Shown: positions 38,159-48,269, counted from the stretch's first letter. The stretch is 64,000 bases of DNA from Saprospiraceae bacterium (GCA_020436935.1 JAGQWX010000015.1:31228-95227); one strand, 5' to 3'. Made by a program: numbers and translations. Notes: generated by a model from the sequence alone, not told the origin.

Positions 38159-38188
38159 TTTGCATATTCAAAGGAGCCTTTATCTTAG
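38159..38188 (+). promoter_or_regulatory. Promoter-like site before the WecA-like gene
   Basis: TTTG at 38159-38162, an 18-bp spacer, then TATCTTAG at 38181-38188, one base off TAnnTTTG. It would give a leader of about 57 nt for the gene at 38250. Confidence 0.42.
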
Positions 38189-38249
38189 CAATCACATAAT
38201 ACATGGCACTCCAGCATAAATAAAAAAGCAGTGCCAAACCAAGTTTAAC

Positions 38250-39299
38250 ATGTACGAAATCATTCTAGCCTTTATCACTTCTTTTGCACTGACCTTTGTG
38301 GCTATTCCTTCAATCATTCATATAGCCAGAAAGAAAAACCTTGTCGACGAACCAGGTGAGCGCAGGAGTCATGTGGTATCAACTCCTTCATTGGGTGGCA
38401 TAGCCATTTTTGCAGGTATGTTGTTTTCGATTATTATGTGGACACCATTCAATTATTTTGGTGACTTACAATACATTTTATGCGCATTCATCATCATCTT
38501 CCTCATCGGAGTAAAGGACGACCTCGATCCCATATCTCCGACCAGGAAGTTTTTGGGTGAGCTTCTGGCTGCAATCATTCTGGTATTCAAAGCCAATATC
38601 AAACTCACCAGCTTTTATGGCATATTTGGCATTTACAATATTCCAGGTCTTGCAAGTATCATTCTCTCGGTCTTTACGATTATTGTGATCATCAATGCTT
38701 TCAATCTTATAGATGGCATCAATGGTCTTTCTGCCAGTATAGGAATACTCATCTCTTTGATCCTGGGTATTTGGTTTTACAACATTGAGCGGCTGGAGAT
38801 CGCCATTATAGCCTTTTCTTTGATTGGCTCCACCTTTGCCTTCCTGAGGTACAATATCACCCCTGCAAAAATATTCATGGGAGATACGGGTTCGTTGCTG
38901 CTGGGAATGGTCTGCAGCATTTTGGCCATTCTTTTTATAGAATTGCACCGTACCCTTCCCGACTCAGCTTACTACTTTAAAGCAGCACCATCTTTTGCTG
39001 TTGCCATATTGATCCTTCCACTTTTTGATACCTTACGGGTCTTTACTCTGCGGATTTTAAAAGGGAAGTCACCTTTTCATGCAGACAGAACGCACATCCA
39101 CCACTTGCTGCTTGATACCGGACTGAGTCACATGCAGGCTACATCTGTATTGATAGTCTTCAACATTCTGTTTATTTTTCTTGCCTTCAAGCTCCAAAAT
39201 TTAGGCAATTTCAACCTCATTTTGCTGTTATTGACCATCGCCATACTTTTGAGCTTCGGACTGAGCAGGCTTTCACGCAGAAAGACTATAGGTCAATGA
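38250..39299 (+). CDS. WecA/MraY-family undecaprenyl-phosphate sugar-1-phosphate transferase
   Basis: A 349-residue membrane enzyme with about ten helices that starts a surface glycan by linking a sugar-1-phosphate (GlcNAc in WecA) to undecaprenyl phosphate. Family marks: LVDEPGERRSH and TPSLGGIAIF at the first loop, LIGVKDDLDP (Mg-binding Asp pair), NAFNLIDGINGLS, KIFMGDTGSLLLG, and the HIHH loop in ADRTHIHHLLLDTG. The last motif separates WecA/TagO-like members from MraY. It may supply O-antigen or exopolysaccharide assembly using carrier made by UppS. crcB overlaps its stop. Confidence 0.9.
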   Translation: MYEIILAFITSFALTFVAIPSIIHIARKKNLVDEPGERRSHVVSTPSLGGIAIFAGMLFSIIMWTPFNYFGDLQYILCAFIIIFLIGVKDDLDPISPTRKFLGELLAAIILVFKANIKLTSFYGIFGIYNIPGLASIILSVFTIIVIINAFNLIDGINGLSASIGILISLILGIWFYNIERLEIAIIAFSLIGSTFAFLRYNITPAKIFMGDTGSLLLGMVCSILAILFIELHRTLPDSAYYFKAAPSFAVAILILPLFDTLRVFTLRILKGKSPFHADRTHIHHLLLDTGLSHMQATSVLIVFNILFIFLAFKLQNLGNFNLILLLLTIAILLSFGLSRLSRRKTIGQ

Positions 39300-39679
39300 A
39301 CGGCCTGGTATTCCTTTGGATAATGATTGGCGGAGGCCTAGGCAGCGTCGCAAGATTTGTGATCTCCCGATATTATTTGCTCCACCAGGCTGAGGTATCA
39401 AAATTTCCCTGGCCGACTCTATGGGCCAACCTGCTCGCTTGTCTGATATTGGGCGTTTTAATTTTTTTTGATGATGAAAAGGGGCTCTCTGACAGCTACA
39501 AGTATACACTTGCTGTGGGTTTCTGTGGCGGGTTCAGCACTTTTTCAACTTTTAGCCTTGAGCTGGTCCAACTTATTAAAAAAGATGATTGGGCCATTGC
39601 AGTGACTTACGTGGCAGTTTCAGTGCTGGCAGGCGTGCTTTGCATTTACCTTGGTAAAAAAATTCCTACATTATTTTGA
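39296..39679 (+). CDS. crcB: Fluoride ion channel CrcB/Fluc
   Basis: A 127-residue small membrane protein with four helices that exports fluoride as a dual-topology dimer. Visible marks are GGGLGSVARFVISRYY at the start, the Asn-containing WANLLACLILG, and GFCGGFSTFSTFSLE with the phenylalanine-track residues. It overlaps the WecA-like stop by 4 bp (ATGA), so it is translationally coupled rather than controlled by its own fluoride riboswitch, and no such element is seen upstream. Its end overlaps the convergent PorE-like gene by 14 bp. Confidence 0.9.
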   Translation: MNGLVFLWIMIGGGLGSVARFVISRYYLLHQAEVSKFPWPTLWANLLACLILGVLIFFDDEKGLSDSYKYTLAVGFCGGFSTFSTFSLELVQLIKKDDWAIAVTYVAVSVLAGVLCIYLGKKIPTLF

Positions 39680-41681
39680 AAGAGGTCCTTCGGTTCTTCT
39701 GGTGTTGGGACTCGGTACATGAAGAGCATTCACAGTTGTCAGCAAGCTGTGTTTCCCCATAACCTTTGGCTATAAGTCTAGATGAATCTATGCCTTTTGA
39801 AGACAAATAATCGACGGCTGATTGCGCTCTCTTTTGAGACAGGTCCAGGTTATAATCATCCTCAGCTCTGCAGTCGGTGTGTGATCCCAACTCAATTTTT
39901 AAGTCAGGATTGAGTTTTAATACTTTTGCAAGTTCGTCCAGTGTCGGCTTTGCATCGTTCCTGATATCGTATTTATCTACATCGTAATAAATGTTGTCCA
40001 AAACGTACTCCTTACCGTACACTATGCGCTCCAGAGGTATTTCGATATTGATGGTAATGACTCCTCCCGGTTCTGGTTTTTTCAATCCTTTGGTAGAAAT
40101 TATAACTGAGTTGGAGATAAAGGAATCTCTGCGGGCAATAAATTCATAAGATTTACCACCTTCAAGCTGCTTGATAAAAAAGCCGTTGCGGTCTGTTTTA
40201 TAGGATATGGATGCTTCGCTTTCTGACTTCTGACCTACATCAGTTCCAGGTAGCGCTTTAGGACGGCCAGTTGAAGTCCTGGAATCCAATTTTTCATACA
40301 CTTTTCCAGCAACATAGATGTCATAATCATATACCTCTTCTCCTGGAGTTTCAGGCTGAGTGACCACAGGTGGTACTACAACTACTTCAGCTGTATCCTT
40401 TGGCTCTTCTTTAACTTCGTCAAAGCTTACTTTTTCAAAACCATAAATCTCATCCAATCCTAAATTTCCACGGTTTGAAGCAAAATATCCTTTGGAAAGT
40501 GTTCTTCCTGTTTTACCTTTTGGATCCAGTATATAACTGTAATCATCTGCCGGGCTATTGATTGGCGAAGGAAGCCGCTCCGGTCTGGACCATTTACCGT
40601 CACTCAGATAGGTTTTAAAAATGTCAAGTCCTCCCAAGCCAGGATGAAAGTCAGAAGAAAAATAAAGTGTGTCTCCATCAGAAGTAGGAAAGTATTCATT
40701 GCCCTGTGTATTGATGACTTCAGGCATTGGAAAGGCTTCAGACCATTCTCCTTCAAACCTGTCGGCATACCACAAATCATAGCCATTTTGCCCACCCTCG
40801 CTCAAGGATGAAAAGATCAGTACGCTATCTCCCTCCACTAAAGCAGGCTGCCCATAATTTACACCTTCTTTTTGGAACTGAAGTTTTTCTGCTGTGGACC
40901 AGCTGCCATCTTCTGACCTTACAGACCTGTAAATATGGCAATACTGGTCTTTATTCGACTGGTCGCTGTTGCACCTTGTGAAAAATATTTCATTGTAGTA
41001 CCGATTGAAACAAACTACTCCGTCATTGAATTCTGTGTTGAATCCCGGATCAAAAGGTCCTGCCTTCATCCCTTGTTTTGGTGAAATAAACAAGTCAGAA
41101 AACTTGCGGTTGGTCCAGCCATAAATTTGCGAACCGGATGCGTCATCTCTATCTGAAGTAAAAACGAGAAAATCCTCATTGTATAGCGCAGGAGCATAAG
41201 AAGACCCCGAATTCCCGTCAGAAAATTTGTTGATCTTATAGTAATAGCCATCAGGTTTAGCTTCCGCCAGGATGCCTTCGATATTCCTGATTTCTTTAGA
41301 GGCTTCCTGCTGAAGGGTATTGATTTTGACCAATTCATTGAAGTAGGCAAGTGCCTTGCGGTATTCGCCGCTGCTTTTAAGAGCGTATGCATATGCGAGT
41401 TTTGCCCTTACCCCATAGCCCAACTGATCAGCCTTTTCATACCATTCCTGGCTTTTTTTGGGCAAAAGAAGAAACTCATATGTTTGCCCCAACAGATAGG
41501 CTTTATTTGCCTTTGTAGATTGTTCCGCAGCACTTACAAACTCCTCTTCCAGCATATCAGCTGCCAGTGCATATTGTTTTAGATCAAATGCATTTTGACC
41601 GGTTTTGATTTGATAGCCGGTCTTACAGGCTACCAAGATTGTAACCAATAAAATAAAGAATATGCCTGGTCTGAAATTCAT
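39666..41681 (-). CDS. OmpA-family lipoprotein with TPR and beta-propeller (PorE-like)
   Basis: A 671-residue lipoprotein (LLVTILVACKTG). Domains in order: tetratricopeptide-like helices (about 25-140), WD40/PD40 propeller blades (about 150-420; NEDFLVFTSDRDDASG, GDTLYFSSDFHPGLGG), a carboxypeptidase-regulatory-like domain (TDRNGFFIKQLEGG), and a C-terminal OmpA peptidoglycan-binding domain (LKIELGSHTDCRAEDDYN, LSQKRAQSAVDYL). This is the layout of PorE, which anchors the type IX secretion machine to the wall. The same layout also occurs in other OmpA lipoproteins, so the name is tentative. Confidence 0.85.
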   Translation of the reverse strand: MNFRPGIFFILLVTILVACKTGYQIKTGQNAFDLKQYALAADMLEEEFVSAAEQSTKANKAYLLGQTYEFLLLPKKSQEWYEKADQLGYGVRAKLAYAYALKSSGEYRKALAYFNELVKINTLQQEASKEIRNIEGILAEAKPDGYYYKINKFSDGNSGSSYAPALYNEDFLVFTSDRDDASGSQIYGWTNRKFSDLFISPKQGMKAGPFDPGFNTEFNDGVVCFNRYYNEIFFTRCNSDQSNKDQYCHIYRSVRSEDGSWSTAEKLQFQKEGVNYGQPALVEGDSVLIFSSLSEGGQNGYDLWYADRFEGEWSEAFPMPEVINTQGNEYFPTSDGDTLYFSSDFHPGLGGLDIFKTYLSDGKWSRPERLPSPINSPADDYSYILDPKGKTGRTLSKGYFASNRGNLGLDEIYGFEKVSFDEVKEEPKDTAEVVVVPPVVTQPETPGEEVYDYDIYVAGKVYEKLDSRTSTGRPKALPGTDVGQKSESEASISYKTDRNGFFIKQLEGGKSYEFIARRDSFISNSVIISTKGLKKPEPGGVITINIEIPLERIVYGKEYVLDNIYYDVDKYDIRNDAKPTLDELAKVLKLNPDLKIELGSHTDCRAEDDYNLDLSQKRAQSAVDYLSSKGIDSSRLIAKGYGETQLADNCECSSCTESQHQKNRRTSFKIM

Positions 41682-41704
41682 AAATGATTCAATGGTACAA
41701 AATA

Positions 41705-41740
41705 AAAAGACCTTCGCTTATATTCAAACGAAGGTCTTTT
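41705..41740 (-). terminator. Intrinsic terminator after secDF
   Basis: Perfect 12-bp stem AAAAGACCTTCG (41705-41716) / CGAAGGTCTTTT (41729-41740) with a 12-nt loop. On the minus strand it is followed by TTATTTT-type sequence just after the secDF stop. Confidence 0.88.
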
Positions 41741-41766
41741 CAAATTGTTTTTATTTGATCCCCGGA

Positions 41767-44700
41767 TTATCCGGCAACATTAGCCGGTTTACCTGTAGAA
41801 ACTCTTTTTTTGATACTGATGTCGTCTGTGAGGTCTCTAACAATCGGTGTAGCCACAAAGATTGATGAGTATGTACCTACAATGATACCAATAGAGATGG
41901 CGAATGCAAATCCCTTGATGCTTGATCCACCAAAGATAAAGAGCACCAATACCACAAACAAGGTTGTCATAGAAGTAATGGTTGTTCTTGTAAAAGTCTG
42001 ATTGATGGCCGTATTGATGACCTCATCTTTTGACTTTCCTGGATACATACCAAAGAACTCTCTGATCCTGTCAAATACAATCACCGTATCGTTGATCGAA
42101 TAACCTATCACAGTAAGTATAGCTGCAATGAAAGCCTGGTCTACCTCAAGTGAGAAACCTGCAATACCTTTCAAAAGTGAGAATATACCTAATACTATAA
42201 TAGAGTCGTGGAACAAGGCTATGATCGCACCGGCTGAATACTGCCACTTACTGAACCTGATGAATATGTAAAGGAAGATCAATACCAAAGCAAAAATACC
42301 TGCGTAGAAAGAACTCTTCTTAATATCATCCGCAATGGTCGGTCCAACTTTGGAGAAACTCATGATTCTGGCACCTGATTCGGAATTGCCGGCGTTGTTC
42401 TTGAAAGATTCTAAAGTATAGTTAGATGTAGTGATTCCTTTCAAACCTTCAAACAAAGTAGAAGTTACTTTTTGATCAGCTTCATTAGACAAGTCGTCAA
42501 TGTTGTAAGAAGTGATGATGTTGAAAGTGTTGTCGGCATCAACCTGCTTAACAACAGGAGTACCACCTAGTACATCTTTGAGTCCTTGTCTCAATTTCTC
42601 AGAGGTCATATTGTCCCCTTCTTCGAATTGAATATTGTACGAATATCCTCCTGAAAAGTCAACGCCGAGTTCGAAGCCTCTTGTGAAAATAGACACAAGA
42701 CTTATCGCCAACATAGTTCCAGAGATCATATAGGCAATTTTTCTCTTACCTACCCAATCTACATTGAGGTTTGAAAGGGTATTTTTTGTCATACCCGTCC
42801 AGAAAGACATGCTTCTCTCGCCATCTTTTACATAACCGTCTATCATCATTTTACCCACAACAACGGCAGTAAACAATGAAGATATAACACCAACGATCAA
42901 TACAACTGCAAAGCCTTTGATCGGACCCAAACCGAAGTATGCCAATACTATTGCAGTAAGAATGGTTGTAACGTTGGCGTCAATGATGGCGCTGTAAGAA
43001 CTCTTGAAACCATCAGCAATAGACGCCAGCATGGATTTCCCATCCCGCAGTTCTTCCCTGATCCTCTCAAAGATGATAACGTTGGCGTCAACGGCCATAC
43101 CTATGGTAAGAACGATACCCGCGATACCCGGTAAGGTCAATACTGTACCAAAACTGGACAATGCGCCGAAAATCAATATAATGTTCAGGAATAGCGCCAA
43201 TACAGAAACTACTCCTCCTTTTGCGTAATAGAAAATCATGAAAGCAAGGACCAATAAAAATCCTAAAATCAACGACATGGTTGATTTCTGGATGTTCTGT
43301 TTACCCAATGAAGGCCCTACAGTTGCATCCTGGATGATTTTTGTTTTTGCAGGCAACTTACCAACTTCAAGGATGTTTGCAAGGTCAACTGCTTCCTGAA
43401 TATTAAAGCTTCCGGAAATTACAGAAGATCCACCTGTGATGGCTCCGTTGTTTACACTAGGAGCAGTTACCACCTGATCGTCCAGAACAATAGCAATTTC
43501 TCTTCTATTACCTTCAGCATTACCATTGTATGCCTTACCCGTTAGCTCAGCCCATTTTTTGGCACCTACAGCATTCATGCTTAGGGTTACCTGAGGCTCA
43601 CCAGTGATCTGGTCCTGAGACTGAGAAGCGCTGGTTACTACATCTCCATCTAAAGGTGCATTGTTGGTATTTTGCTGAGTCTTGATGGCATACAGCTCAT
43701 ATAGATTCGTAAACTCACCTGTAGTAGGATCCTGATAAGGCTTGTATCCCCACAAAAATCTTACATTTTTAGGGAATAGGTTGGCAAGTTCTGGTTTTGC
43801 AAGCAAAGCAGAAATAGCTTCTCTCTTATTTTTTTCAGCGGCTCCGACTACTGTTGGACCGTAAAAAACTCCATTCTGGCCATTGAGTTGTAATTGCGAC
43901 AACAGAGGACCTGCTGCACTGAGGGTTACAGAGTCAACCACGGCAGAAGTGTCACCACTTGTCTGGGCTTTCAATCTGGCATCAGCTTCCTGAAGTGAAG
44001 ATAAAATACCAGCATCAGTATATCTGAATGTCTCCCAGAATTCAAGCTTAGCACTTGCCTGGAGATATTGTCTTGCTCTTTCAGGGTTATCGATACCCGG
44101 CATTTCCACGAGGATGATGTCTCTGTTTTCGTCCAGAGTCACATTCGGTTGTACAACACCAAGTCTGTCGATCCTTTCTTTCAACATTTTGAAGGTAAGG
44201 TCTACGGTCTGGTCAGCTTTTTCTCTCAGCTTTCTTTCTACTTCTCCGTCGGAAGTATCCAGGTTGATGTCTTCCAAAGACTCACTTTGCTGGTAGATAG
44301 AAGCCAACTTCCTGTTGGGAGCTATCCTCCTGAATTCTCTCACAAACAAGGAAACGAAGTCGCTTTGTTCTGTCAACTGTGCCTTTTTAGCAGCATCAAG
44401 GGCCGCTACAAAATCCACATCCTTTGCATTTCTTCCAGCAAGAACTACCAATAATTCCTGTAGATCTACTTCCAAAACAGAACTCATTCCACCCTTAAGG
44501 TCGAGTCCAAGTGCCAATTGCTGGCTCTTCAAATCGTTGTAAGTATACTTAGCGATCAATGGCAAGCTAAAAATCGTCTCGCTTGACATTGAATCCAGAT
44601 ACTTTGCTCTGGCTGCTTTTTCTGCTACTGACTTTTCAGGTCCTGTGAGACCTGCGCTTATATCCTGTGCATAACTGTCGGCTGCGCGCTCAACTCTGCT

Positions 44701-44784
44701 GGTAGGTATAAAATAAAAAAGCTGGAACAAACACACTAAGAGAAGTAACCCTAAAATTACTTTTACCAATCCCTTTCCTTGCAT
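41767..44784 (-). CDS. secDF: Fused protein translocase subunit SecDF
   Basis: A 1,005-residue inner-membrane protein joining SecD and SecF, which use the proton gradient to help pull proteins through SecYEG. The SecD part has LGLDLKGGMSSVLEV near the start, a large periplasmic region, and TLPGIAGIVLTIGMAVDANVII-type membrane motifs. The SecF part starts near residue 680 (GVDFSGGYSYNIQFEEGD) and has GYSINDTVIVFDRIRE. It precedes a strong terminator and has its own promoter-like box, so it is monocistronic. The fusion is common in the phylum. Confidence 0.95.
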   Translation of the reverse strand: MQGKGLVKVILGLLLLVCLFQLFYFIPTSRVERAADSYAQDISAGLTGPEKSVAEKAARAKYLDSMSSETIFSLPLIAKYTYNDLKSQQLALGLDLKGGMSSVLEVDLQELLVVLAGRNAKDVDFVAALDAAKKAQLTEQSDFVSLFVREFRRIAPNRKLASIYQQSESLEDINLDTSDGEVERKLREKADQTVDLTFKMLKERIDRLGVVQPNVTLDENRDIILVEMPGIDNPERARQYLQASAKLEFWETFRYTDAGILSSLQEADARLKAQTSGDTSAVVDSVTLSAAGPLLSQLQLNGQNGVFYGPTVVGAAEKNKREAISALLAKPELANLFPKNVRFLWGYKPYQDPTTGEFTNLYELYAIKTQQNTNNAPLDGDVVTSASQSQDQITGEPQVTLSMNAVGAKKWAELTGKAYNGNAEGNRREIAIVLDDQVVTAPSVNNGAITGGSSVISGSFNIQEAVDLANILEVGKLPAKTKIIQDATVGPSLGKQNIQKSTMSLILGFLLVLAFMIFYYAKGGVVSVLALFLNIILIFGALSSFGTVLTLPGIAGIVLTIGMAVDANVIIFERIREELRDGKSMLASIADGFKSSYSAIIDANVTTILTAIVLAYFGLGPIKGFAVVLIVGVISSLFTAVVVGKMMIDGYVKDGERSMSFWTGMTKNTLSNLNVDWVGKRKIAYMISGTMLAISLVSIFTRGFELGVDFSGGYSYNIQFEEGDNMTSEKLRQGLKDVLGGTPVVKQVDADNTFNIITSYNIDDLSNEADQKVTSTLFEGLKGITTSNYTLESFKNNAGNSESGARIMSFSKVGPTIADDIKKSSFYAGIFALVLIFLYIFIRFSKWQYSAGAIIALFHDSIIVLGIFSLLKGIAGFSLEVDQAFIAAILTVIGYSINDTVIVFDRIREFFGMYPGKSKDEVINTAINQTFTRTTITSMTTLFVVLVLFIFGGSSIKGFAFAISIGIIVGTYSSIFVATPIVRDLTDDISIKKRVSTGKPANVAG

Positions 44785-44816
44785 CTTCTATACGTTATAT
44801 TTTTTGAAAAACTGCG

Positions 44817-44824
44817 CAAATATA
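44817..44824 (-). promoter_or_regulatory. -7 box TATATTTG before secDF
   Basis: A perfect TAnnTTTG on the minus strand, 33 bp before the secDF ATG at 44784. No clear -33 TTTG. Confidence 0.42.
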
Positions 44825-45090
44825 ATTCTTTTGAAATTATTGACTTCATTTATTTTATAATGAAATGATTTTCAAAGAATGTTAAAATTTATATACACTA
44901 TAGATTCATAATGATATGATTATAAATCAACATTTATCATCATTTAACAATGTGCTTGGCGAAATGCTTTTTTTCCAATTATTTCCCCACTTTTCAAAAC
45001 CCTGCACCACCTTTCACGGTTTGTATTCTTTTTGCACAAATCTCTTCAAAAAAGACCAATCTTCATGACGGGCCAATGTGTCTAAAAAAG

Positions 45091-45098
45091 TAATTTTG
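45091..45098 (+). promoter_or_regulatory. -7 box TAATTTTG before gcvP
   Basis: A perfect TAnnTTTG on the plus strand, 37 bp before the gcvP ATG at 45136. No clear -33 element. Confidence 0.42.
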
Positions 45099-45135
45099 CA
45101 GCCGAAACCTAGACAATTTTTACAAACCTGACCAA

Positions 45136-47991
45136 ATGAACACAAACACATTTTCTTTTGAGAACCGGCACATCGGACCCTCTGAAAATGAGACCCGATC
45201 TATGCTGGATGCTATCGGCGTCTCCTCGCTCGACGAACTTATAGATCAGACTGTTCCTGCTCCCATAAGAATGCAGCAAAGCCTACATCTTCCCGAGGCG
45301 CTTACAGAAGCAGAGATGCTCGCTCACCTCAAAAAAATATCTCTGAAGAATAAGGTATCTAAAAACCTCATCGGTATGGGATACCACGGCACCGTGACTC
45401 CGTCCGTCATCGCCAGAAATATTTTCCAGAACCCAGGATGGTATACCCAATATACACCATACCAGGCGGAAATTTCTCAGGGCAGACTCGAGTCACTGCT
45501 CAACTTCCAGACCATGGTTTCCGATCTGACCGGCCTGCCGATCGCCAATGCTTCGCTTTTGGACGAAGGTACCGCTGCTGCTGAGGCCATGACCATGATG
45601 GAAGGCATCAAAAACAAAAGGGCAAAAAACGATAAAGCGACCACCTTCCTCGTGGACCAATATGTACTACCACAGACTGTCGAGGTTCTGAGGACAAGGG
45701 CACTACCCCTTGGCCTCCATGTAGTCGTGGGAGACTGGCAAAGTTTTGACATCAACAATGATGTATTTGGAGTGCTGCTCCAATATCCGGATGGCTTGGG
45801 TGAAATCCACGACTATTCTAACCTTGTCGATCAGTGCAAAGCCGCCGATGTTATGATTTGTGTGGCTGCAGACATCATGTCTCTTGCACTCCTCAAACCT
45901 CCCGGCGAATGGGGCGCCGATATCGTGGTCGGAAATACACAGCGATTCGGCATTCCGCTCGGATATGGCGGACCACACGCTGCCTACTTTGCCACCACAG
46001 AAGAACATAAAAGACTGATCCCGGGAAGAATCATTGGCGTTTCTGTTGATGTCGACGGAAAACCTGCCCTTCGTATGGCCCTCCAAACCAGAGAGCAGCA
46101 CATCAGAAGGGAGAAAGCAACTTCCAATATTTGTACTGCACAAGCTTTATTGGCCAATATGGCGGCCATGTACACCGTATACCACGGCCCTGATGGCCTG
46201 AAAGCCATCGCCGCCAACATCAATCAACTGGCATCGGATCTGAGCCAGGCCCTGGAATCTGTGGGACTGACGCTGATGAATAAGTCTTGTTTTGATACCG
46301 TAAGTATTGCCGCTGACGAAGCTTTGATCGGGAAAGTTCGTAAAGAAGCCGAAGCTGCTTCATACAATTTCTATTATGATGAAAATACCATCAGAATTGC
46401 AGTAGGCGAAGACATTACCAAAGAAGACATCATCGCCATTGTCGCCATCTTTGAGAAAATCACCGGCAACAACGCAGTTTTTGTAAGAAAAAATACCATC
46501 CCTGCATCATTGTCAAGAACGACACCATACCTCACACACCCTGTCTTCACACAAAACAGGAGTGAAACAGAAATGATGCGTTATATCAAGAGGTTGGAGA
46601 ACAAAGACATATCATTGACGCATTCTATGATCCCTCTGGGATCTTGTACCATGAAGCTCAATGCAGCCACAGAGCTGATGCCATTGAGCTGGTCTCACTT
46701 TTCTGATATCCACCCACTGGCACCAAAAGCTCAGGCAGCAGGATACCATCAGATCTTTGAAGAACTTTCTGCTTATCTCTGTGAGTGTACCGGTTTTACT
46801 GCTTGCTCATTGCAGCCCAATTCTGGAGCACAGGGTGAATATGCAGGATTGCTGACGATCAGGGCGTACCACCTCGACAGGGGAGACGACCACAGAAACA
46901 TTGCACTCATCCCATCTTCTGCCCATGGCACCAATCCTGCAAGTGCTGTGATGGCCGGCATGGTCGTTGAGGTGGTGGCTTGTGATGACAAAGGCAATAT
47001 CGATGTCGACGATCTGGCAAGTAAGGTGGAAGCCAACAAAGACCGGCTGGCCTGTCTTATGGTCACATATCCAAGTACACACGGTGTCTTTGAGACAGGT
47101 ATCCGCAACATTTGCCAACTCATTCACGACAATGGAGGTCTGGTCTATATGGATGGTGCAAATATGAATGCTCAGGTAGGCTTGACCAGCCCCGGACTGA
47201 TTGGCGCTGACGTATGCCACCTCAACCTGCACAAAACCTTTGCCATTCCTCACGGAGGTGGAGGACCGGGTATGGGACCGATTTGTGTCAACGACAAGCT
47301 GGCACCTTACTTGCCGGGCCATGTTTTCAGTAAAACAGGAGGATCCAAACCCATACATGCTGTTTCTTCGGCACCGTTTGGCAGTGCGTCGATTTTGCTT
47401 ATTTCATATGCCTACATCAGGATGCTTGGAGGAGATGGTCTGACCAATGCCACCAAATTTGCCATTCTCAACGCCAATTACATCAAAGCCAGACTGGAAA
47501 AAGAATACGCGGTGTTGTATACCGGAGTCCAGGGAAGAGCAGCACACGAGCTCATCATCGACTTGAGGCCGTTTAAAGCTGTCGCAAGTGCCGAAGACGT
47601 CGCCAAACGACTGATCGATTACGGCTTCCACGCACCGACCTTATCCTTCCCTGTTGCCGGCACGATCATGATAGAACCAACAGAGAGCGAAGCCAAAGAC
47701 GAATTGGATCGATTCTGTGACGCCATGCTCCAGATCAGGAAAGAAATCGATGAGATAGCTTCCGGCACCATGGATGCAGCGTCCAACACACTGTCCAATG
47801 CGCCACATACTGCATTTATGGCTACGTCTGATGAATGGCCTTACACCTACTCCAGGGAAAAGGCGGTATATCCACTCCCCTATCTGAGAGAAGGCCTCAA
47901 GTACTGGCCGACTGTAAGGAGGGTAGACAATGCTCAGGGAGACAGAAACCTGGTTTGTACTTGTCCGCCGGTAGAAGCTTATATGAACTGA
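45136..47991 (+). CDS. gcvP: Glycine dehydrogenase (decarboxylating), P protein
   Basis: The PLP enzyme of the glycine cleavage system: it decarboxylates glycine and passes the aminomethyl group to the lipoylated H protein. At 951 residues it is the full-length fused form. The N-terminal half begins RHIGPSENE; the C-terminal half has the PLP lysine Lys700 in CHLNLHKTFAIPHGGGGPG, followed by KPIHAVSSAPFGSASILLISY. By eye it is richer in G and C than its neighbours, with strong use of C-ending codons, as expected of a highly expressed gene. It is followed by a strong two-way terminator. lipA in this window serves the same system. Confidence 0.97.
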   Translation: MNTNTFSFENRHIGPSENETRSMLDAIGVSSLDELIDQTVPAPIRMQQSLHLPEALTEAEMLAHLKKISLKNKVSKNLIGMGYHGTVTPSVIARNIFQNPGWYTQYTPYQAEISQGRLESLLNFQTMVSDLTGLPIANASLLDEGTAAAEAMTMMEGIKNKRAKNDKATTFLVDQYVLPQTVEVLRTRALPLGLHVVVGDWQSFDINNDVFGVLLQYPDGLGEIHDYSNLVDQCKAADVMICVAADIMSLALLKPPGEWGADIVVGNTQRFGIPLGYGGPHAAYFATTEEHKRLIPGRIIGVSVDVDGKPALRMALQTREQHIRREKATSNICTAQALLANMAAMYTVYHGPDGLKAIAANINQLASDLSQALESVGLTLMNKSCFDTVSIAADEALIGKVRKEAEAASYNFYYDENTIRIAVGEDITKEDIIAIVAIFEKITGNNAVFVRKNTIPASLSRTTPYLTHPVFTQNRSETEMMRYIKRLENKDISLTHSMIPLGSCTMKLNAATELMPLSWSHFSDIHPLAPKAQAAGYHQIFEELSAYLCECTGFTACSLQPNSGAQGEYAGLLTIRAYHLDRGDDHRNIALIPSSAHGTNPASAVMAGMVVEVVACDDKGNIDVDDLASKVEANKDRLACLMVTYPSTHGVFETGIRNICQLIHDNGGLVYMDGANMNAQVGLTSPGLIGADVCHLNLHKTFAIPHGGGGPGMGPICVNDKLAPYLPGHVFSKTGGSKPIHAVSSAPFGSASILLISYAYIRMLGGDGLTNATKFAILNANYIKARLEKEYAVLYTGVQGRAAHELIIDLRPFKAVASAEDVAKRLIDYGFHAPTLSFPVAGTIMIEPTESEAKDELDRFCDAMLQIRKEIDEIASGTMDAASNTLSNAPHTAFMATSDEWPYTYSREKAVYPLPYLREGLKYWPTVRRVDNAQGDRNLVCTCPPVEAYMN

Positions 47992-48012
47992 TAATGAATT
48001 AGAAATTTATAC

Positions 48013-48048
48013 AAAAGGGGATTAGTCAGTTTGACTAATCCCCTTTTT
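48013..48048 (+). terminator. Strong terminator after gcvP
   Basis: Perfect 16-bp stem AAAAGGGGATTAGTCA (48013-48028) / TGACTAATCCCCTTTT (48032-48047) with a 3-nt loop. The T run on each strand lets it serve gcvP and the minus-strand cluster. Confidence 0.9.
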
Positions 48049-48053
48049 AATTT

Positions 48054-48269
48054 TTATGATTGACGCCTCAAGGGGCATCTGATTTCAGAAATATTGCTGA
48101 TTTTGTATTCCCGGGCACCAGGAACATAGGTTCCGGTATGGTCAATGTCAGACTTTTTTTTGAAGTGCGCATCAATATTAAATTTTAAAGTTCGCCAACT
48201 TGTGTCTGTAAACTTGAGCTCATTTATAGACAGGGTATCCAATTGATATATTGTTGAAGTACTTCGCAC
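48054..48269 (-). pseudogene. 5'-truncated lipoprotein copy A' (C-terminal fragment)
   Basis: A 71-codon frame opening with GTG, preceded directly by in-frame TAA TAA. Its product (STIYQLDTLSINELKF through ISEIRCPLRRQS) aligns by eye with the last third of the neighbouring lipoproteins: STxYxLDT matches STHYYLDT, and the ending CPLRR matches IPVRR/IPLRR. The signal peptide and CxxxC region are absent, so it looks like a remnant of an older family member. It could still be translated, since the second copy at 51149 differs at only two residues. Confidence 0.6.

Larger units (their letters stand above)
44785..45135. other. Divergent control region between secDF and gcvP
   Basis: About 350 bp, very AT-rich in the first half. 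It holds one -7 box facing each gene and no open frame of interest. Confidence 0.5.

Noticed and set aside
39200..39300. Fluoride riboswitch before crcB
   Set aside because: The region is coding sequence of the upstream gene up to the crcB start and shows no conserved riboswitch pattern.
46807..47358. Long antisense frames opposite gcvP
   Set aside because: Explained by the codon bias of gcvP; no independent start signals or motifs.
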